A DNA stretch of 64,000 bases. It comes from Zygaena filipendulae. Taxonomy: Eukaryota > Arthropoda > Insecta > Lepidoptera > Zygaenidae. A program made the translations under genes and the position numbers. The notes beneath the pieces are model-generated. The model made no database searches. It was not told the origin of the DNA and saw nothing but the letters and a program-made list of their open reading frames with translations. The stretch is from positions 868,001-932,000 of the forward strand of contig OU015674.1 of the NCBI GenBank assembly GCA_907165275.2. The letters are read 5' to 3'. Positions 20,512-30,944 of this stretch are shown here, piece by piece (the stretch's first letter is position 1; every line of letters starts with the position of its first letter).

Positions 20512-21977
20512 GCCTCCGCCCTAGTGTCGCTCTCGCGACACTCATCCTTCGTCGGAAGTAGCGCCACTCGTGTCGCCGGTCTCTTCATCGTGCCTTTGCT
20601 CGTCTTCACTTCGACCACTCTAACTCTGCCGTCGCTCCCGGTGTACACCTTCTCGATCATGCCCATTGGCCATGAGTTCCTCGGCATAGCGGGATCTACC
20701 ACCACCACGAGGTCGCCTTCGCGAAGAGGTGTCGTTTCTTCGTTCCATTTTCTACGCGGCAGTAGCGTGGGGAGTACTTCCTTTAGCCAGCGTTGCCAAA
20801 ACATATCACCCAGTCGCTGTACAGTTCGCCACTGTCGCCGAAGGTAAAGGTCGTCGTCGTTGAACACTCCTATCGCGGGTAAGTTAGACGACGTGCCAAG
20901 GAGAAAATGGTTCGCGGTCAGCGCTGCGGTGGCACGCGGATCGACGGACACGTGAGTAAGCGGTCTGCTATTAACAATGTTCTCCACTTCGGCCAGAAAG
21001 GTAAGCAGCACCTCCTCGCGGGGAGCTCGTTCCTTCATTATAACTTTCAGGCTCGTTTTAATAGATCTTATTAGCCGCTCCCAGGCTCCGCCCATGTGTG
21101 GGCTTCCAGGTGGGATGAATGTCCAATCTACTCCTTTATTAACGGTAGCCGTAGATATCTTCTCGTTATCTAGTTCTCTTATGGCTTTTTTTAGTTCAGT
21201 ATCGGCGCCACGTAGGTTAGTGCCGTTATCAGAGTAAATAACTCGCGGCCAGCCTCGTCGAGCTGCCATTCGCCTCAGAGCCATAATCAGAGAATCGGTA
21301 GTTAGTGTAGCTGCAAGCTCCAGGTGCACAGCACGGACCGTCAAACAGGTAAATATCACTACGTACCTCTTGAGTCTCTGCCTGCCCGCAGTAATTTCGA
21401 GCGGGCCAAACAAATCTATGCCACAATAAGTGAAGGGTCGCTGATGATGCATCATCCTGGCTTCCGGTAGGTCACCCATCCGCGGCGGCGCAGGTTTAGC
21501 TTTCCGGATACGACAAGCTACGCATCGCGCCGCGACGGTGCGCACGGTGGGTCTCAGGTTCACTATCCAGTATTTTTGCCGCAATTCATTCACTACCATC
21601 TCGTTACATCCGTGTGCAGCTTGTTCATGATAATATTTCACAATCAGTCGTGATGTAATATTTTTACCGTCCAAAATCACTGGATTTTTGATGTCGTTCG
21701 AGACGGTTTTCAAAGCGCCGATGCGGCCGTCAACACGCAGCAACTCGTACACATCCAAAAATGGCGATAATGTTCTTATGCGGCTATTACGTTCTATTTC
21801 TTTGTTTAATTTTAGTAAATTGATTTCACTTAAGAAGGATTCCAGTTGTGAGTTCCGCAATAACAGTCTTTCCGCCCTTTGCATAAGGTCGCAATTAATT
21901 TGACGTATTTCCGTCTTCTTACATTTTTCGATAAACAATAAAACCATTTGGACCAAGATCCCAGAGCAAACAGACAT
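20481..21977 (-). CDS. BEL-2 integrase part of pol
   Basis: The retroelement integrase inserts the cDNA into the genome. In order: an HHCC zinc domain (YYHEQAAHG ... CVACR), catalytic residues in 'YCGIDLFGP', 'VIYSDNGTNLRGAD' and 'PHMGGAWERLIRSIK' (D, D, E), then a DUF5641 tail with 'REGDLVVVVDPAMPRNSWP' and 'VEVKTSKGTMKRPATRVALL'. The true reading frame should be continuous with the gag-pol frame. The apparent first residues (MSVCSGILV) come from the foldback element end, and native sequence starts near 'MVLLFIEKCKK'. The stop lies 31 bp inside the LTR. All key residues appear present. Confidence 0.9.
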   Translation of the reverse strand: MSVCSGILVQMVLLFIEKCKKTEIRQINCDLMQRAERLLLRNSQLESFLSEINLLKLNKEIERNSRIRTLSPFLDVYELLRVDGRIGALKTVSNDIKNPVILDGKNITSRLIVKYYHEQAAHGCNEMVVNELRQKYWIVNLRPTVRTVAARCVACRIRKAKPAPPRMGDLPEARMMHHQRPFTYCGIDLFGPLEITAGRQRLKRYVVIFTCLTVRAVHLELAATLTTDSLIMALRRMAARRGWPRVIYSDNGTNLRGADTELKKAIRELDNEKISTATVNKGVDWTFIPPGSPHMGGAWERLIRSIKTSLKVIMKERAPREEVLLTFLAEVENIVNSRPLTHVSVDPRATAALTANHFLLGTSSNLPAIGVFNDDDLYLRRQWRTVQRLGDMFWQRWLKEVLPTLLPRRKWNEETTPLREGDLVVVVDPAMPRNSWPMGMIEKVYTGSDGRVRVVEVKTSKGTMKRPATRVALLPTKDECRESDTRAEAVEDAPLPST

Positions 21978-23848
21978 AACTTATTTTCACACGGATGAAA
22001 CCTGAAGTTTTCAGTAGCGTCTCGTGCGCTTTGAATACCTACGCACTTTGTGGAACTTGCCGAGTGACACCTGGGCAGATACCAGGTGAGAAAGGTAACT
22101 AAAAATAAGAATTATTTAACTTAAATTCACATGGCTGATTTTTATATATGTCATGTAGAATATTATTTTAAAGTAATATCATAAGTGCCAGACACTTTTG
22201 ATGGACCAGAGCTTTTGACAGACGCTTTTAAGCTACCCAAAAAATAAATGAACTTTACTTATTTTTACATGTCTGATTTTTTAATATGTTATTGAAGTAT
22301 TTATTTAAAAGTTATATTCAATCAGTCAGACAAATTAGAGTGACCAAACATCCCCTAAGACAAAAATTATTCAGCCAGAAGTATGAGGGCGAGAGCACTA
22401 TGCATGCGCTTCAGAGTGAGTGAGACGTCCATAATAACTCGGTTCCCCTTCTTAAACTCACCATCTGTTTCAATCTACTGTGTATGTGCTGTTTGCGTGT
22501 AATATAACTTATAGTATACAGTATAGTTCGAGCCTGCGAGAGCACATGTTTTTGTTGTTTACATCAGGTTATTTGTGAGTGTTTTATTAAGTTGTTTGTA
22601 ATAGTGATAATCATGGAAGAAGAGAAATCTCATGATAAACTTATATTATTCTCCGAAGAAATATTGAAAAAGTGCAAAAACATTTTAAAACAGCGACTAA
22701 TCCATAACCTCAAATTCAAAGATGTAGTTTTACCGGATGACTTGTATGACTCTTGACTTTACATTTGGCTCAACACTTGGTTCAGGCATTGAATTAGCTG
22801 CATTTGAGTTCTTACACTACATCTAAATCTGGAACTGTTGAATTATTTTGTTGACTTGAGGTAGACGCTGTACATACATCATCGTTCATTCTAAGATTAC
22901 AAGGTTGGCTTGATGTCGATGCAACTGATGAATTTTCAAGAATACTCGATGATTATTTTTCAGCATTTTTTGGTTTTTCTGGTATGGCGGAAAAATATTT
23001 TTTTGGCAGAGCAGTAAAATTTTTATAACATTCTCGATGGTAACCATTGTCATACAAGTCATCCGGTAAAACTACATCTTTGAATTTGAGGTTATGGATT
23101 AGTCGCTGTTTTAAAATGTTTTTGCACTTTTTCAATATTTCTTCGGAGAATAATATAAGTTTATCATGAGATTTCTCTTCTTCCATGATTATCACTATTA
23201 CAAACAACTTAATAAAACACTCACAAATAACCTGATGTAAACAACAAAAACATGTGCTCTCGCAGGCTCGAACTATACTGTATACTATAAGTTATATTAC
23301 ACGCAAACAGCACATACACAGTAGATTGAAACAGATGGTGAGTTTAAGAAGGGGAACCGAGTTATTATGGACGTCTCACTCACTCTGAAGCGCATGCATA
23401 GTGCTCTCGCCCTCATACTTCTGGCTGAATAATTTTTGTCTTAGGGGATGTTTGGTCACTCTAATTTGTCTGACTGATTGAATATAACTTTTAAATAAAT
23501 ACTTCAATAACATATTAAAAAATCAGACATGTAAAAATAAGTAAAGTTCATTTATTTTTTGGGTAGCTTAAAAGCGTCTGTCAAAAGCTCTGATCCATCA
23601 AAAGTGTCTGGCACTTATGATATTACTTTAAAATAATATTCTACATGACGTATATAAAAATCAGCCATGTGAATTTAAGTTAAATAATTCTTATTTTTAG
23701 TTACCTTTCTCACCTGGTACCTGCCCAGGTGTCACTCGGCAAGTTCCACAAAGCGCGTAGGTATTCAAAGCGCACGAGACGCTACTGAAAACTTCAGGTT
23801 TCATCCGTGTGAAAATAAGTTATGTCTGTTTGCTCTGGGATCTTGGTC
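21951..23848. mobile_element. foldback element with 800-bp inverted arms inside BEL-2
   Basis: The arms 21951-22750 and 23049-23848 are inverted copies, starting GACCAAGATCCCAGAGC and ending in its complement, with only a few differences (for example tatatatgtcatg against catgacgtatata). A 298-bp loop separates them. The insertion breaks the BEL-2 pol between RNase H and integrase. Flanks catttg and taattg do not give a clear target duplication. The arms hold a promoter-like leader and the first codons of a captured gene. No transposase is present, so it would depend on another element. Confidence 0.9.
22953..23207 (-). pseudogene. captured gene fragment in the foldback arm and loop
   Basis: The ATG at 23205-23207 opens MEEEKSHDKLILFSEEILKK, then 'FKDVVLPDDLYDNGYHRECY', and ends at TAA 22953-22955. 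After the stop, translation stays sensible in the same frame (SSSILENSSVASTSSQPCN), suggesting one nonsense change. The 'GYH..CY.NFTAL' block resembles the N-terminus of uncharacterised arthropod multigene proteins; I cannot name a function. The other arm (22613-22750, plus strand) repeats only the first 45 or so codons. Its own ATG is at 22613. Confidence 0.55.
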
Positions 23849-26800
23849 TAATTGCTGTGCTACGTAATAACCGTAACCACGACGAGAATCGACTGGTGTC
23901 GGGCAGCGCTGCGCTTAGGCTGCATTCTCGTATAAAGTGCGTATGATATACAGCATGATTCACTTCCAAATTTGTTTCGTATGAATCTTTTCTAATTTCA
24001 TTTTCTGACGGCCATTGCTCGCGGTTATTATATAAAAATTTGGGTCCTGTGATCCACTCGCATTCATTGTCTAGCTTGTAATTATTTATTTTGGTCGCTA
24101 GGTCGGCTATGTTCTCTCCTGATGGTATGTAATGCCATTCAATTGTCTCCGTCAACTCGTCAATCTCACCGAGGCGGTTGGCGACAAAGGTTTTATAATT
24201 TTTAGTATTGTCTCTAATCCAGTACAACACAGTAGTCGCATCGGTCCAGAAATATCGCTTATTGACTTTAACTTTTTGTTCACTCTGTATAGTGCGTGCG
24301 AGCCGGCACCCAAGTACTGCGGCTTGAAGTTCTAGTCGGGGCACAGATACGTCTTTCACAGGAGCAACACGACTTTTACTCGCAATGAATGATACACTGA
24401 CTTTTTCAACACTCTGTATATCATTATGCATTACTATTATCTGTCTGAAGTAAGCCACGGCTGCGTATGCGGCGGGGGAAGCGTCGCAAAATACATGCAA
24501 TTCTAGTATGGAAGTACTTCTATCTATGCATGCGTTTGCTGTCACTGTCTCGGTGGGCAAGCTGCCGTGCAAGTCTGATCCTTCAGCTTTTGGAACAAAG
24601 TACCATCTTGGTATGCGTAAGCTTTCAATGGTTTTCAACTGTCTTACCCACTCACGAAACAAATTGAATAATTCATTTGTTATTTCTTGATCCCATTGAA
24701 TCTTGTTTTTCCATGTAGCTTGCATTAATATTTTAGCTTTTATTGTGAAGGGTGCGAGTATTCCAAATATATCGAAAACTGACATGATGACTCGTAAAAC
24801 TTCACGTTTTGTAGGTTTTCGTTTGAAATGCAAAATCTCAGCTGGTACGTGTTTTAAAGATAAATCGAACCCAAAGGCGTCTATATCAGGATACCACATC
24901 AACCCTAGGGTTCTCTCTGCATGATTTTCGATTTTGAATCTTACTGCCTTTTCATTTAAAGCTTCTTTTGGAATATTTTTTAACACTTTTTCACTGTTGC
25001 TCATAAAGTTTCGTATCTCAAAATCTCCGTGTTTATGTATTTGTATGACCAAATTTATGATTTCTATAGCTTTATTTTCTGACTCATAGCTGGCTATATA
25101 ATCGTCCATGTAATGCTCTTTCACAATGGCTTCTACGGCTTCTTTAAGTAAGGTTGAAGACTGCATGTCTGTGCTTTTTTCTGAGAATGATTTTGCGTTC
25201 TTGTTTTTAATGAATTGCGCTACGAATGGGGAGCAATTGGCGCCAAATATTAGTGATGTCATACAGTACTTGTTTACTTTATCACCCGGATTTTCTCGCC
25301 ATAGAAATCGTAAGGCGTCCTGGTCGTCGGGTCTTATTTTAACTCTCAAGAACATATCCTTTATGTCACCAATCACAGCTATTCGTTTTTCTCGAAATCG
25401 CATCATGATGCCCAGTAGTGGTTGTAATAAGTCGGGTCCTTGCAGTAGGTAATCATTTGAGGAGTAGCCGTGTGAGGCGGCTGCAGCATCGAACACGAGT
25501 CTAAGCTTTTTCTTGTTTGGATTGTCGACGCCAAAGTGCGGTAGGTACCAAGTGCGAGACGCAAGCGCGTGTGTATCATGGATCTTGCGCGCATAGTTGT
25601 TTACAAACAGATGATTTATTCGATCTTTATAGCGTTCAGCGTACTCGTCGCCAGCAGACAGCTTTTTTTCTACACATTTCAATCGTCTATAGGCAGTGGG
25701 GTATGAGTCGGGCATTTTAGTATCATCTTTCCATGGTAACCCAACTTCCCACTGTCCATTCACCAGCTTAGAGGTATTTTCCAATATCGATAATGCTTTT
25801 TCTTCATCTGCATTCTTCCGTGGAGCGCACGTAACTCCCAATGCATCCAAAGCAAATGATTGTTGTATTATTTGCTGCAACTCGGTGTCGTTGTGTGAGT
25901 GTGTGCAACACATAACTGACGCTGCACCAGCGCCGTCGGTGAGTGAAGAACTAGCGCACTTCTCATTAAGACACTCGTGTGAGTTAGAACGAGATAGCAT
26001 AGTGTCCGTCACTCCGTTCGTTAAACACACTCTCCCGTGCACGCACCATCCCAACTGTGTTCTAGTTGCATAAGGTTCATTTTTTCGTCCACTGATGCAC
26101 TCTAGGGGCTCGATAAGATGGTAATTGTCTTGTCCTATTAATAACTTAGGTTGCACGTTACCGCTGTACATATAAACAAAATCTTTATCGCACAAATGTT
26201 TATAGGTTTTTATGTCCTTTTCACTCAATCTTTGAACTGGCAAGCTAAGTTCACTCATTTTTCGCGCCGTTAACTCGAATTGTTCACCCGTATTATTAGA
26301 AACTGTGAATTTAACGTTCTCAACAGCGCACACTAATTGTCCCGCGTCCCACGCACTACTAAAATGCATGTTCACTGATTCGCCGCGTAGTCCTGCTTGA
26401 TTAGCGACGTCAGCTGATAACAACGTCACCGTCGCGCCGTCATCGAGCAGAGCATACGTCATCACACTACTATGCGGTCCATGTACAGTAATTGGCACAA
26501 TTTTTAATAACACGGAACTTGAGTCAATATTTTTCACTGTGTTTACAACATCGCCGTTCGAGTCGATGCCGTTTTCTTGTTTGTTCACTAAACTTAATGA
26601 TTTTTTTGGAACCCAATGTAGCAAGCGATGATGGGCTTGGTTGCAGCCGTCGACGTCACACGGTGTCGCAGAGCAAGCGACTTGGTTATGCTTAGATATC
26701 AAACATTTATAGCATAACCCATGGGTTCGTGCGAAGCTCCAACGTTCTCGCCGCATCGCTCGCTTAAATCTCGAACAGTCGGGTAGGAGGTGTTTCGATT

Positions 26801-28160
26801 TTTTACAAAACTTGCACAACTCGTTTATTGCAGTAGGTATTTTTTCTTCGACAATGTTTATGTGGTTATGAGGTTTTTTTTCATCCGTTTTTTTTCTGTT
26901 ATCCGATTGACTGTAGATGTAAGTAATTCCGGCTGCGGCTATCTTGTTCGCTTCGCACAGTAGAAACTCGGAAAATATTTGTAATTTTGCCTTGCATTTA
27001 TCCTCGTAACTGTACAGATAGTCTGCCCATTTTGCAATCAGTGCTGATGGGCACTTAGATAACACCATAGCTGTTAACTCTGGACTTCTTAGATAGTCGT
27101 TTTGGTTTAATGCTTCTACTGCGGTTACAAAGTTTTTTATTTTCACAGAAAAAACCACAATTTCGTTGTGATGCGATGCCGATAGGGGAGGTATCTTCTT
27201 TAGTTGTGACACGATTTTAGATATAATTATTTCCGGTCTGCCGTATCGTAACTCGAGAGTGTCCATGACGATTCCAGGTGTTGCGCCGCTGATGAGCGAT
27301 GCGGACACGGTTTCTCTCGCCTCGCCTCGAAGACATTTACGTAGCCTCCACATGTTTTCGGCATCACTATATTTACACATTCTTGTCGATTCTGTGTATG
27401 CTTGTTTGAAGTTGAGCCATTCCATGGGGTCACCGAAAAATAGCGGTAAATCTTTACTGGTGCTTATTCGCGTTAAAAGCTCATGATATTTAACTTCATT
27501 TGCAGCGGAACTAACGGCGTCCTTGAGTGCGCAGGCCAGCAGCTGGATGTCGGTGGGGGCGGCCGCCGCTTGTTGCGACCCGCGTGCAGCCTGTGGCTGC
27601 TCCGGCTCATCCTGCGCACTGCGCTCTAACCACTGCTCCACTTTGTTGTTAATATCAGACATCTTTGTGCTAGTGCGACTTTTTTGTGACCTGCACTCTT
27701 CCAGTTGCGCGATCTCAGCGGCCAGTCTCTTTTCTATGAGCTCTTTCTCGATTTTAGCTTTAGCTTCGGCTGCCTCCAATTCGAGTTGCTTCCTGCGCGC
27801 AGAGAGTGATGATTTACTCGACTTTTTAGAGCACACAATATCCTTTTGTTCTTTGTTATCACTTATCTTACTACCCTCTGTTTTCGGTCGAGGTGTGAGA
27901 TGAACCTCAACTTTTCTCTCAATTTCTATGTTTTCCGATTGTACGTCACGGATTGGTACTTCTTTTGTCCACGTAGACTTCTTTTCAAGCTCCTTCAGTG
28001 TATCTCTGCGGGTTTTCATTTTGTGCGGGGGTGGAGTTCTTGCGGCGAACATGGAAGTGTATTCCTGGCGTAGGTGCTTGATTCTATCAAAATCCGGCTC
28101 GAAGGACCACTGTTGAGGACGGCGGCCAGGAATAAAAAGACTAATACTAAGAAAAAACAA
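23820..28160 (-). CDS. BEL-2 gag-protease-RT-RNase H polyprotein
   Basis: Open for 1,446 codons. The first ATG (28160) lies inside the LTR and the frame crosses the primer-binding site, so initiation at 28052 or 28019 is more likely. Order: coiled-coil N-terminus (to about 175), DUF1759 gag (about 220-370), two CCHC-type knuckles (CKFCKKSKHLLPDC; CYKCLISKHNQVAC), DUF1758 aspartic protease (LLDDGATVTLL near 573), and RT with 'KKLRLVFDAAA' and the catalytic YMDD at 1017-1020. RNase H follows ('ELHVFCDASPAAYAAVAYF' near 1220). The final residues after 'LLRSTAI' come from the foldback element, which cuts off integrase. No internal stop, so the interruption is the only obvious defect. Confidence 0.95.
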   Translation of the reverse strand: MFFLSISLFIPGRRPQQWSFEPDFDRIKHLRQEYTSMFAARTPPPHKMKTRRDTLKELEKKSTWTKEVPIRDVQSENIEIERKVEVHLTPRPKTEGSKISDNKEQKDIVCSKKSSKSSLSARRKQLELEAAEAKAKIEKELIEKRLAAEIAQLEECRSQKSRTSTKMSDINNKVEQWLERSAQDEPEQPQAARGSQQAAAAPTDIQLLACALKDAVSSAANEVKYHELLTRISTSKDLPLFFGDPMEWLNFKQAYTESTRMCKYSDAENMWRLRKCLRGEARETVSASLISGATPGIVMDTLELRYGRPEIIISKIVSQLKKIPPLSASHHNEIVVFSVKIKNFVTAVEALNQNDYLRSPELTAMVLSKCPSALIAKWADYLYSYEDKCKAKLQIFSEFLLCEANKIAAAGITYIYSQSDNRKKTDEKKPHNHINIVEEKIPTAINELCKFCKKSKHLLPDCSRFKRAMRRERWSFARTHGLCYKCLISKHNQVACSATPCDVDGCNQAHHRLLHWVPKKSLSLVNKQENGIDSNGDVVNTVKNIDSSSVLLKIVPITVHGPHSSVMTYALLDDGATVTLLSADVANQAGLRGESVNMHFSSAWDAGQLVCAVENVKFTVSNNTGEQFELTARKMSELSLPVQRLSEKDIKTYKHLCDKDFVYMYSGNVQPKLLIGQDNYHLIEPLECISGRKNEPYATRTQLGWCVHGRVCLTNGVTDTMLSRSNSHECLNEKCASSSLTDGAGAASVMCCTHSHNDTELQQIIQQSFALDALGVTCAPRKNADEEKALSILENTSKLVNGQWEVGLPWKDDTKMPDSYPTAYRRLKCVEKKLSAGDEYAERYKDRINHLFVNNYARKIHDTHALASRTWYLPHFGVDNPNKKKLRLVFDAAAASHGYSSNDYLLQGPDLLQPLLGIMMRFREKRIAVIGDIKDMFLRVKIRPDDQDALRFLWRENPGDKVNKYCMTSLIFGANCSPFVAQFIKNKNAKSFSEKSTDMQSSTLLKEAVEAIVKEHYMDDYIASYESENKAIEIINLVIQIHKHGDFEIRNFMSNSEKVLKNIPKEALNEKAVRFKIENHAERTLGLMWYPDIDAFGFDLSLKHVPAEILHFKRKPTKREVLRVIMSVFDIFGILAPFTIKAKILMQATWKNKIQWDQEITNELFNLFREWVRQLKTIESLRIPRWYFVPKAEGSDLHGSLPTETVTANACIDRSTSILELHVFCDASPAAYAAVAYFRQIIVMHNDIQSVEKVSVSFIASKSRVAPVKDVSVPRLELQAAVLGCRLARTIQSEQKVKVNKRYFWTDATTVLYWIRDNTKNYKTFVANRLGEIDELTETIEWHYIPSGENIADLATKINNYKLDNECEWITGPKFLYNNREQWPSENEIRKDSYETNLEVNHAVYHTHFIRECSLSAALPDTSRFSSWLRLLRSTAIRPRSQSKQT
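28093..28109 (-). other. BEL-2 primer-binding site, tRNA-Tyr type
   Basis: On the minus strand, one base after the LTR, the sequence is TGGTCCTTCGAGCCGGA. It complements the 3' end of eukaryotic tRNA-Tyr (...CCGGCTCGAAGGACCA) over all 17 bases, so this tRNA is the likely minus-strand primer. Confidence 0.8.
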
Positions 28161-28367
28161 TAGCGCGGGGTAGGTATTTGTGGCGAGCGTTGGAAGCTAA
28201 CTGACCAAATTTTATAATGCAACCGTCACACATTAATATTAAGCACTGCTACCCACATGATAACAATATAAAAATATTTAGTTACATAGTTTATAAAACA
28301 ACGTATATATTAATTAATTAAGTGTGATTTTATGTTTCAGGTGCTTGGCAGTGGCGCTTCCTCAACA
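28111..28367 (-). repeat. BEL-2 5' LTR
   Basis: The 257-bp partner of 20255-20511, followed by the duplicated target AATAC at 28368-28372. On the minus strand it opens with TGTTGAGGA and should carry the promoter of the element. Confidence 0.95.
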
Positions 28368-28372
28368 AATAC

Positions 28373-30734
28373 TATGCACGAATACAATCTCAAACAAATA
28401 ATTAAAGATATGACAAGGGAGACCGAAACTACGTCATCGTGTATTGACCTAATATTCACTAACCACAACGATTACTCGGTGGTGGTTGAAGATTTGGGCA
28501 TATCAGACCATAAGGGTATAATATATAAATTTAAAACGAAAGAAAAATACTTAAAATTAAAAAAGACATACACTTTTAGAAGGTGTTATAACAGTAATAA
28601 TATTAACGCTTTTAAGACAGCTATAGGACTGATACAATGGAACACAATTATCACCAACGATAATGACATAAACAGGAATTATAACTGTTTACATCACACA
28701 CTACAAAAAGCACTTAACGACCACATTCCTTACAAAAAAGTGGTATTCGGACACCCTCGACAGAAGACTTGGCTAACAAAAGGACTAAAAAAATCATGTG
28801 AAAACAAAAGGTTGTTAAAAATACTCACAGCGAACACTTACAGCAAAATTTTAAAAAATCACGACCGAATATACACAAAAACCTTGAAAAAATGCGTCAA
28901 ACTTTCGAAAAAAATAAACTTTACTAAGGAAATTAACAAATCTACCAATAAAACAAAAACCATGTGGAGTATAATCAATCGAACTACAGGGAAGACTAAA
29001 AAGCAGAACACTAACAAGAAATTAAAATTAAAAACGAATAATGAATTGCACGAATGTCCACAAACAGTTGCTAATGAATTTAACAAATATTTCGCATCCA
29101 TCGGAAAACCAGACTCCGATGCAGAGACATGTGGACGGCCCGTCAAACAACCACCGATTAATTCCATATACCTAACTGCAGTCACAGAAAAGGAAATAAA
29201 AAATATAATTAAGCAATTTCCAAATAAATACAGTTGTGGATACGATGAAATACCGCCAATTTTAATAAAATCGTGCGGCACCGAGCTAGCGCCGATACTC
29301 ACACAATTGGTAAACCAATCAATAGATGAATGTAAATTTCCAGATAAATTGAAAATAGCTAAATAAAACCAATCTTAAAAAAAGGAGGAAAACCAGAAGA
29401 TCCTGGCCAATATAGACCAATCGCCTTGCTGCCCACCTTATCTAAAATCTTTGAAAAGCCCGTTACTAGCATGATATATAAGTTCCTAGAAAAATTTAAC
29501 CTACTAAATACAAACCAGTTCGGATTTCGCAAGAAACGCTCCACAACGTTGGCATTGTACACCTATATTCAGGAAATACTGAAATATCTAAGAGATAAGC
29601 ATTACGCTGTGGGGCTACTTCTAGATATGACGAAAGCATATGACAGAGTATTGCATGGGACACTCCTAATGAAACTGAACGGACTTGGTATTAGAGGTAC
29701 ATGGTACAGGACTTGCATGGGTACAGTCCTACCTAAAAGACCGACAGCAATTTGTTGAAGTGGAGCAATTCGCAGATAACTTAGATCGCTGTACCTACCG
29801 TTCAACAGTCATAACCACGAACTGGTCCATTCCACAAGGAAGCGTGATGGGATGTGTGCTCTTCCTGGCGTACATTAATGATTTACCAAACATCACAAAC
29901 ACAATGTGCGTACTATTCGCTGATGACGTTTCCCTACTATTTAAATGTCCCAACAACTCGAAATTAAGTATAAATAACTACATAACAAACTCACTTAACT
30001 CAATAACACAATAGCTGCATGAGCATAACTTGGAAACCAACAAACAGAAAACTAAAATTATACAGTTTAGACCATATCAGAAAAAATCGATAGATCTCAA
30101 AAGTGTTACATCTACCCAAAAAATAGAAGAAGTGCAACAGGTCAATCTACTCGGTGTCACCATAGATTCGTTCATCAGCTGGAAGGCACATGTAGACAAA
30201 ATTAAACAAAAAATGTCAAAGTTTGTATATGCACTAAGCGTGATAAAGAGGAACACCAGTAAGGAGTGCGCACTAGCTGTCTACTATGCGTACGCATATT
30301 CCTGGTTACGATACGGTTTAATTTTGTGGGGACACAGCACGGACACTCCAGACCTGTTCATGTTGCAGAAGAAATGCCTAAGGATCATAGTAAACATAAA
30401 CCAAAGAGACAGCTGCAAACCATATTTCACAAAAGAAAAAGTCTTGACGCTCCCTTCCATATACATCCTTGAAGTTGCTACATTTGTTAGGCAAAATATA
30501 AATTTATTCGACTTTAACAGAAATCCCCGACGCAATAAAAAGCTTCTAATTCCAGAATCAAAACTAGATATATATAAAAAAGGTCCATACTACAGAGGAA
30601 TAATGATTTATAATAAAATCCCGGACGACATAAAAAACACAACACATGACAAAATCTTTGCAAAACGACTGAAATCTTTCTTAATTATGAAATGTTACTA
30701 CAAGATTGACGACTTCATGACAGATAAAACGTAA
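28373..30734 (+). pseudogene. LINE ORF2, rest of endonuclease and reverse transcriptase
   Basis: The endonuclease resumes after the BEL-2 target duplication: 'SSCIDLIFTNHNDY' and 'GISDHKGIIY' (the final catalytic Asp-His). RT blocks follow in three frames: 'CGYDEIPPILIKS', 'YRPIALLPTLSKIFEK', 'FGFRKKRSTTLALY', 'LLDMTKAYDRVLHGTLL', 'IPQGSVMGCVLFLAYINDLP' and catalytic 'LFADDVSLLF'. The C-terminal region is 'YGLILWGHSTDTPDLFMLQK' and 'IPDDIKN'. Frame breaks occur near 29364 and 29700, and there is a stop at 30012. This places the element in the Jockey superfamily, CR1-like (Daphne/Crack) group. It is dead through these lesions and the BEL-2 insertion. Confidence 0.85.
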
Positions 30735-30931
30735 GTTCTACCAATTAATAATGTAAATGATGGATCGTTTTTTGTTTCATTTTATTTGTAACATATTTTA
30801 AAGTGTACCTAATACTGCTATCATTATAATATTGTAACACCCTGCCAGGGTACATGTAATTTATGTCTATTTATAGCTATCTTTGCATGTAACAATTAAT
30901 ATAAATAAATAAATAAATAAAATAAATATAG
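30735..30931 (+). repeat. LINE 3' untranslated region and AATA-repeat tail
   Basis: A short 3' region ends in (AATA)n at about 30897-30931. LINEs of this group often end in short simple repeats, so this marks the 3' end of the LINE. Copia sequence resumes immediately after. Confidence 0.65.
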
Positions 30932-30944
30932 TATGTAGGTACCT

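Larger units (their letters stand above)
20255..28367 (-). mobile_element. BEL/Pao retrotransposon BEL-2, nearly intact but interrupted
   Basis: Two 257-bp LTRs (20255-20511 and 28111-28367) begin TGTTGAGGA and end TCCTCAACA and differ at one base that I can see (gcgcGtcc / gcgcTtcc). A perfect 5-bp target duplication AATAC lies at 20250-20254 and 28368-28372. Gag, protease, RT and RNase H occupy one long frame, and integrase a second. The split is due to a foldback insertion (21951-23848). The element sits inside LINE ORF2 in the opposite orientation and looks young. Confidence 0.95.

Noticed and set aside
20476..20847. 123-codon plus-strand frame spanning the BEL-2 LTR
   Set aside because: Antisense to integrase and low-complexity serine-rich.
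24132..28116. Plus-strand frames within BEL-2 (for example 25696-26073, 27523-27903)
   Set aside because: Opposite strand of a continuous 1,446-codon polyprotein; no motifs.
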